From Clostridia bacterium (GTDB lineage: Bacteria > Bacillota > Clostridia > Oscillospirales > Acutalibacteraceae), in the NCBI GenBank assembly GCA_024404095.1, contig JAKSQO010000017.1, positions 1-52,763 on the forward strand: a stretch of 52,763 nucleotides of DNA, in the 5' to 3' direction. Positions 51,822-52,763 of the stretch are shown here, piece after piece. Under the pieces are notes generated by a model. That model did no database searches. It had not been told where the DNA came from and saw only the letters and a list, made by a program, of their open reading frames with translations. The translations under genes were made by a program, and so were the position numbers. Every line of letters begins with the position of its first letter. The stretch's first letter is position 1.

Positions 51822-51898
51822 TTGCCCTATACCCTGGGCTGCGGGAAATTTTTTGTGCCTTTCGGCTGGGATGGAACTTTTTCGGCGTCCATTATACC
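51822..51898 (-). ncRNA. Structured leader R3 upstream of the 51809 gene
   Basis: From GGTATA: hairpin 1 ATGGA-N12-TCCAT; hairpin 2 GCC-GAAA-GGC (GNRA); hairpin 3 GCCC-AGGGTATA-GGGC, followed at once by the AAGGAG site of the gene. Compared with R2, three pairs of hairpin 1 differ on both strands of the stem, and hairpins 2 and 3 also change compensatorily. TATAAT at the 5' edge could be a promoter -10 in this copy only. Confidence 0.6.
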
Positions 51899-51943
51899 GG
51901 GCGTTCGGTGAAAATATGTCACATTGAAATCGGAAATTTCATT

Positions 51944-52078
51944 TTAAAATAGTTTTTTACTTGATTTTGCAAATTTTTCTTCACTTAATAATCGAACAAA
52001 ATCGGAATCATTTTTCCTTTTGACGATACCAACATAACCGTGACGGCGTCGAGACATTATTCGCACAACAATTTTCAT
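51944..52078 (-). CDS. Small basic protein of 44 aa
   Basis: ATG at 52078 to TAA at 51944: MKIVVRIMSRRRHGYVGIVK then RKNDSDFVRLLSEEKFAKSS then KKLF. Very basic (pI clearly above 10), in contrast to the acidic proteins that follow. The ribosome site is weak. Situated about 30 bp after promoter motif 3 and 46 bp before leader R3, so it may be the first gene of the small-gene unit. Could bind nucleic acid. No family recognised. Confidence 0.45.
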   Translation of the reverse strand: MKIVVRIMSRRRHGYVGIVKRKNDSDFVRLLSEEKFAKSSKKLF

Positions 52079-52103
52079 AGCGCAATTTCCATCAACAAAT
52101 GTT

Positions 52104-52130
52104 CTCTATAAATATGTTAGACGATGTGAT
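52104..52130 (-). promoter_or_regulatory. Element promoter 3 (shared motif)
   Basis: Minus strand CTAACATATTTATAGAG, matching the core of promoters 1 and 2. It lies 26 bp before the 44-aa gene and heads the small-gene unit that ends at 50770. Confidence 0.45.
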
Positions 52131-52155
52131 AAAAAAGTAACACCTGTTTTAAGCA

Positions 52156-52180
52156 TAAAAAAACGCCTTTTTGAAAGGCG
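52156..52180 (-). terminator. Terminator for a gene beyond the right edge
   Basis: Minus strand CGCCTTTCAAAAAGGCG followed by a seven-T run; it closes a transcript entering from the right, just before promoter 3. Confidence 0.75.
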
Positions 52181-52270
52181 ACGAGTTACGATATTGGATT
52201 ATTGTATATTAGCAAAAGCAAAGATAACAGTATAAACTAACATGATATGTAAAAAATTCTCTTTTCTGTC

Positions 52271-52298
52271 TAATCTGCTCCAATTAAGTCTAATCAAC
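52271..52298. repeat. 28-bp direct repeat, copy 2
   Basis: See the partner at 50718-50745; the same orientation and a similar AT-rich context suggest a binding site or a recombination relic about 1.55 kb apart. Confidence 0.6.
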
Positions 52299-52580
52299 TC
52301 TATGAACTGCTTAAGACTATTTCGGACTATGGGCTTTTCTTTGGTAGTTGCAGGATTATTTTGAGGTTATGTGGTTACTTCTAAATTTATCTATAGGCAA
52401 AATTAAACTGCCTAATTCAGTCCAATCTGCTTTATGGACATTCTTAGACAGTTTATTGCATTTGCTTTTTTATATTGGCTCTGTTCCGAATGGTGGTTGA
52501 TACCGTTGATATTTTAAGCACGCCACGTTGGTGTTTATCTTGAATTACAGTCCGAAAATACAGAGTAACAGTCAGGAACA

Positions 52581-52620
52581 GTAACCGTCAAACCTACAAG
52601 GTAACCGTCAAACCTACAAG
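52581..52620. repeat. Two perfect tandem 20-bp repeats
   Basis: Unit GTAACCGTCAAACCTACAAG occurs twice without gap. A weaker related string (GTAAGCGCCAAACC) follows at 52711-52724. Iteron-like. Confidence 0.8.
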
Positions 52621-52658
52621 TGGCTGTACGGCGAAAAAAGAGTATGAGATAATCAAAA

Positions 52659-52695
52659 GGACACCAAAAGACTCTGAGAGAGTCGGTTGGTGTCC
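52659..52695. other. Long two-tier hairpin
   Basis: Outer stem GGACACC / GGTGTCC, internal AAAA/GGTT loop, inner stem GACTC / GAGTC around TGAGA. Stable on both strands; no T-run, so it may be a replication or processing site. Confidence 0.7.
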
Positions 52696-52763
52696 AAAAT
52701 ACTCTAAAGGGTAAGCGCCAAACCAGAGGTACAAGACAAAATAAAAACCGCCCGGATGGACGG

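Larger units (their letters stand above)
44425..52763. mobile_element. Integrative element in tRNA-Lys (right end not in window)
   Basis: At least 8.3 kb of AT-rich DNA bounded on the left by the tRNA-Lys att fragment. It contains an integrase reading toward the att site, primase-like and SF3 helicase genes, several small proteins of unknown function, multiple repeats and hairpins, and low gene density. No capsid, portal, relaxase or conjugation gene is seen, so it may be a phage satellite, an integrated plasmid or the left part of a larger ICE or prophage. Almost all its genes are on the minus strand. Confidence 0.75.
52181..52763. other. Gene-free right end with repeats
   Basis: About 580 bp without a convincing gene. 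It contains the second 28-bp direct repeat (52271-52298), a pair of 20-bp tandem repeats (52581-52620) and a long hairpin (52659-52695). AT content falls toward the edge, so another module may begin here. Confidence 0.6.

Noticed and set aside
51865..51898. R3 as just a promoter (contains TATAAT)
   Set aside because: R1 and R2 lack the TATAAT match while stem pairing is maintained, and a -35 box at proper spacing is not seen; RNA hairpin explains all three copies better.
52581..52763. CRISPR array
   Set aside because: Only two adjacent 20-bp repeats with no spacers and no cas genes; tandem iteron-like repeat is a better description.

Overview
The window looks like a chromosome segment of a low-to-mid GC gut or rumen Clostridium-type Firmicute, most likely Ruminococcaceae/Oscillospiraceae. 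The evidence is strong AGGAGG-type ribosome sites, near-consensus sigma-A promoters with 17-bp spacers, a T-box leader, a CIRCE operator, an LCP cell-wall enzyme and a secreted protease ending in a dockerin module. I cannot name the species.

Bases 1 to about 42,240 are core-like genome. They hold a giant secreted surface protein that runs off the left edge; a methionine unit (T-box leader, then metY and metA); a dockerin-bearing M6 protease; a DUF11 protein; htpG under CIRCE/HrcA control; a tightly overlapped seven-gene minus-strand operon (two M42 peptidases, GNAT, aluminium-resistance-type PLP enzyme, DUF2461, phosphohexomutase, DUF1015); an LCP transferase; and a methylthioadenosine-related cluster (amidohydrolase and MtnA-like isomerase) with a membrane-anchored PIG-L deacetylase between them. 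Then follow a sialate O-acetylesterase, tRNA-Val, an NhaC antiporter, three different metallophosphoesterases, a short CDF transporter, a HAD phosphatase, a TIM44-like zinc-ribbon protein, a CrtI-like flavoprotein paired with a ferredoxin-type reductase, a MATE exporter and a lipoprotein.

Bases about 42,240 to 44,424 are a junction: a GC-rich interspersed repeat containing the last 18 nt of a tRNA-Lys gene, an IS1182-type insertion sequence, and then a 65-nt 3' fragment of tRNA-Lys(UUU). The fragment is the chromosomal end (att site) of an integrated element.

From 44,424 to the right edge lies the AT-rich integrative element, whose other end is outside the window. It carries a tyrosine integrase, a primase-polymerase-like protein plus an SF3/D5 helicase, and several small, mostly acidic proteins of unknown function. 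Its non-coding DNA is unusually structured: two copies of a palindromic module with GGTAC motifs lie on either side of the replication genes; the same promoter-like motif precedes three transcription units; and two small genes are preceded by a repeated leader with three hairpins whose stems show compensatory base changes, while a third, partial copy lies just downstream. That leader family is the best candidate here for something undescribed. One of the small genes appears split by a one-base difference in an A-run.
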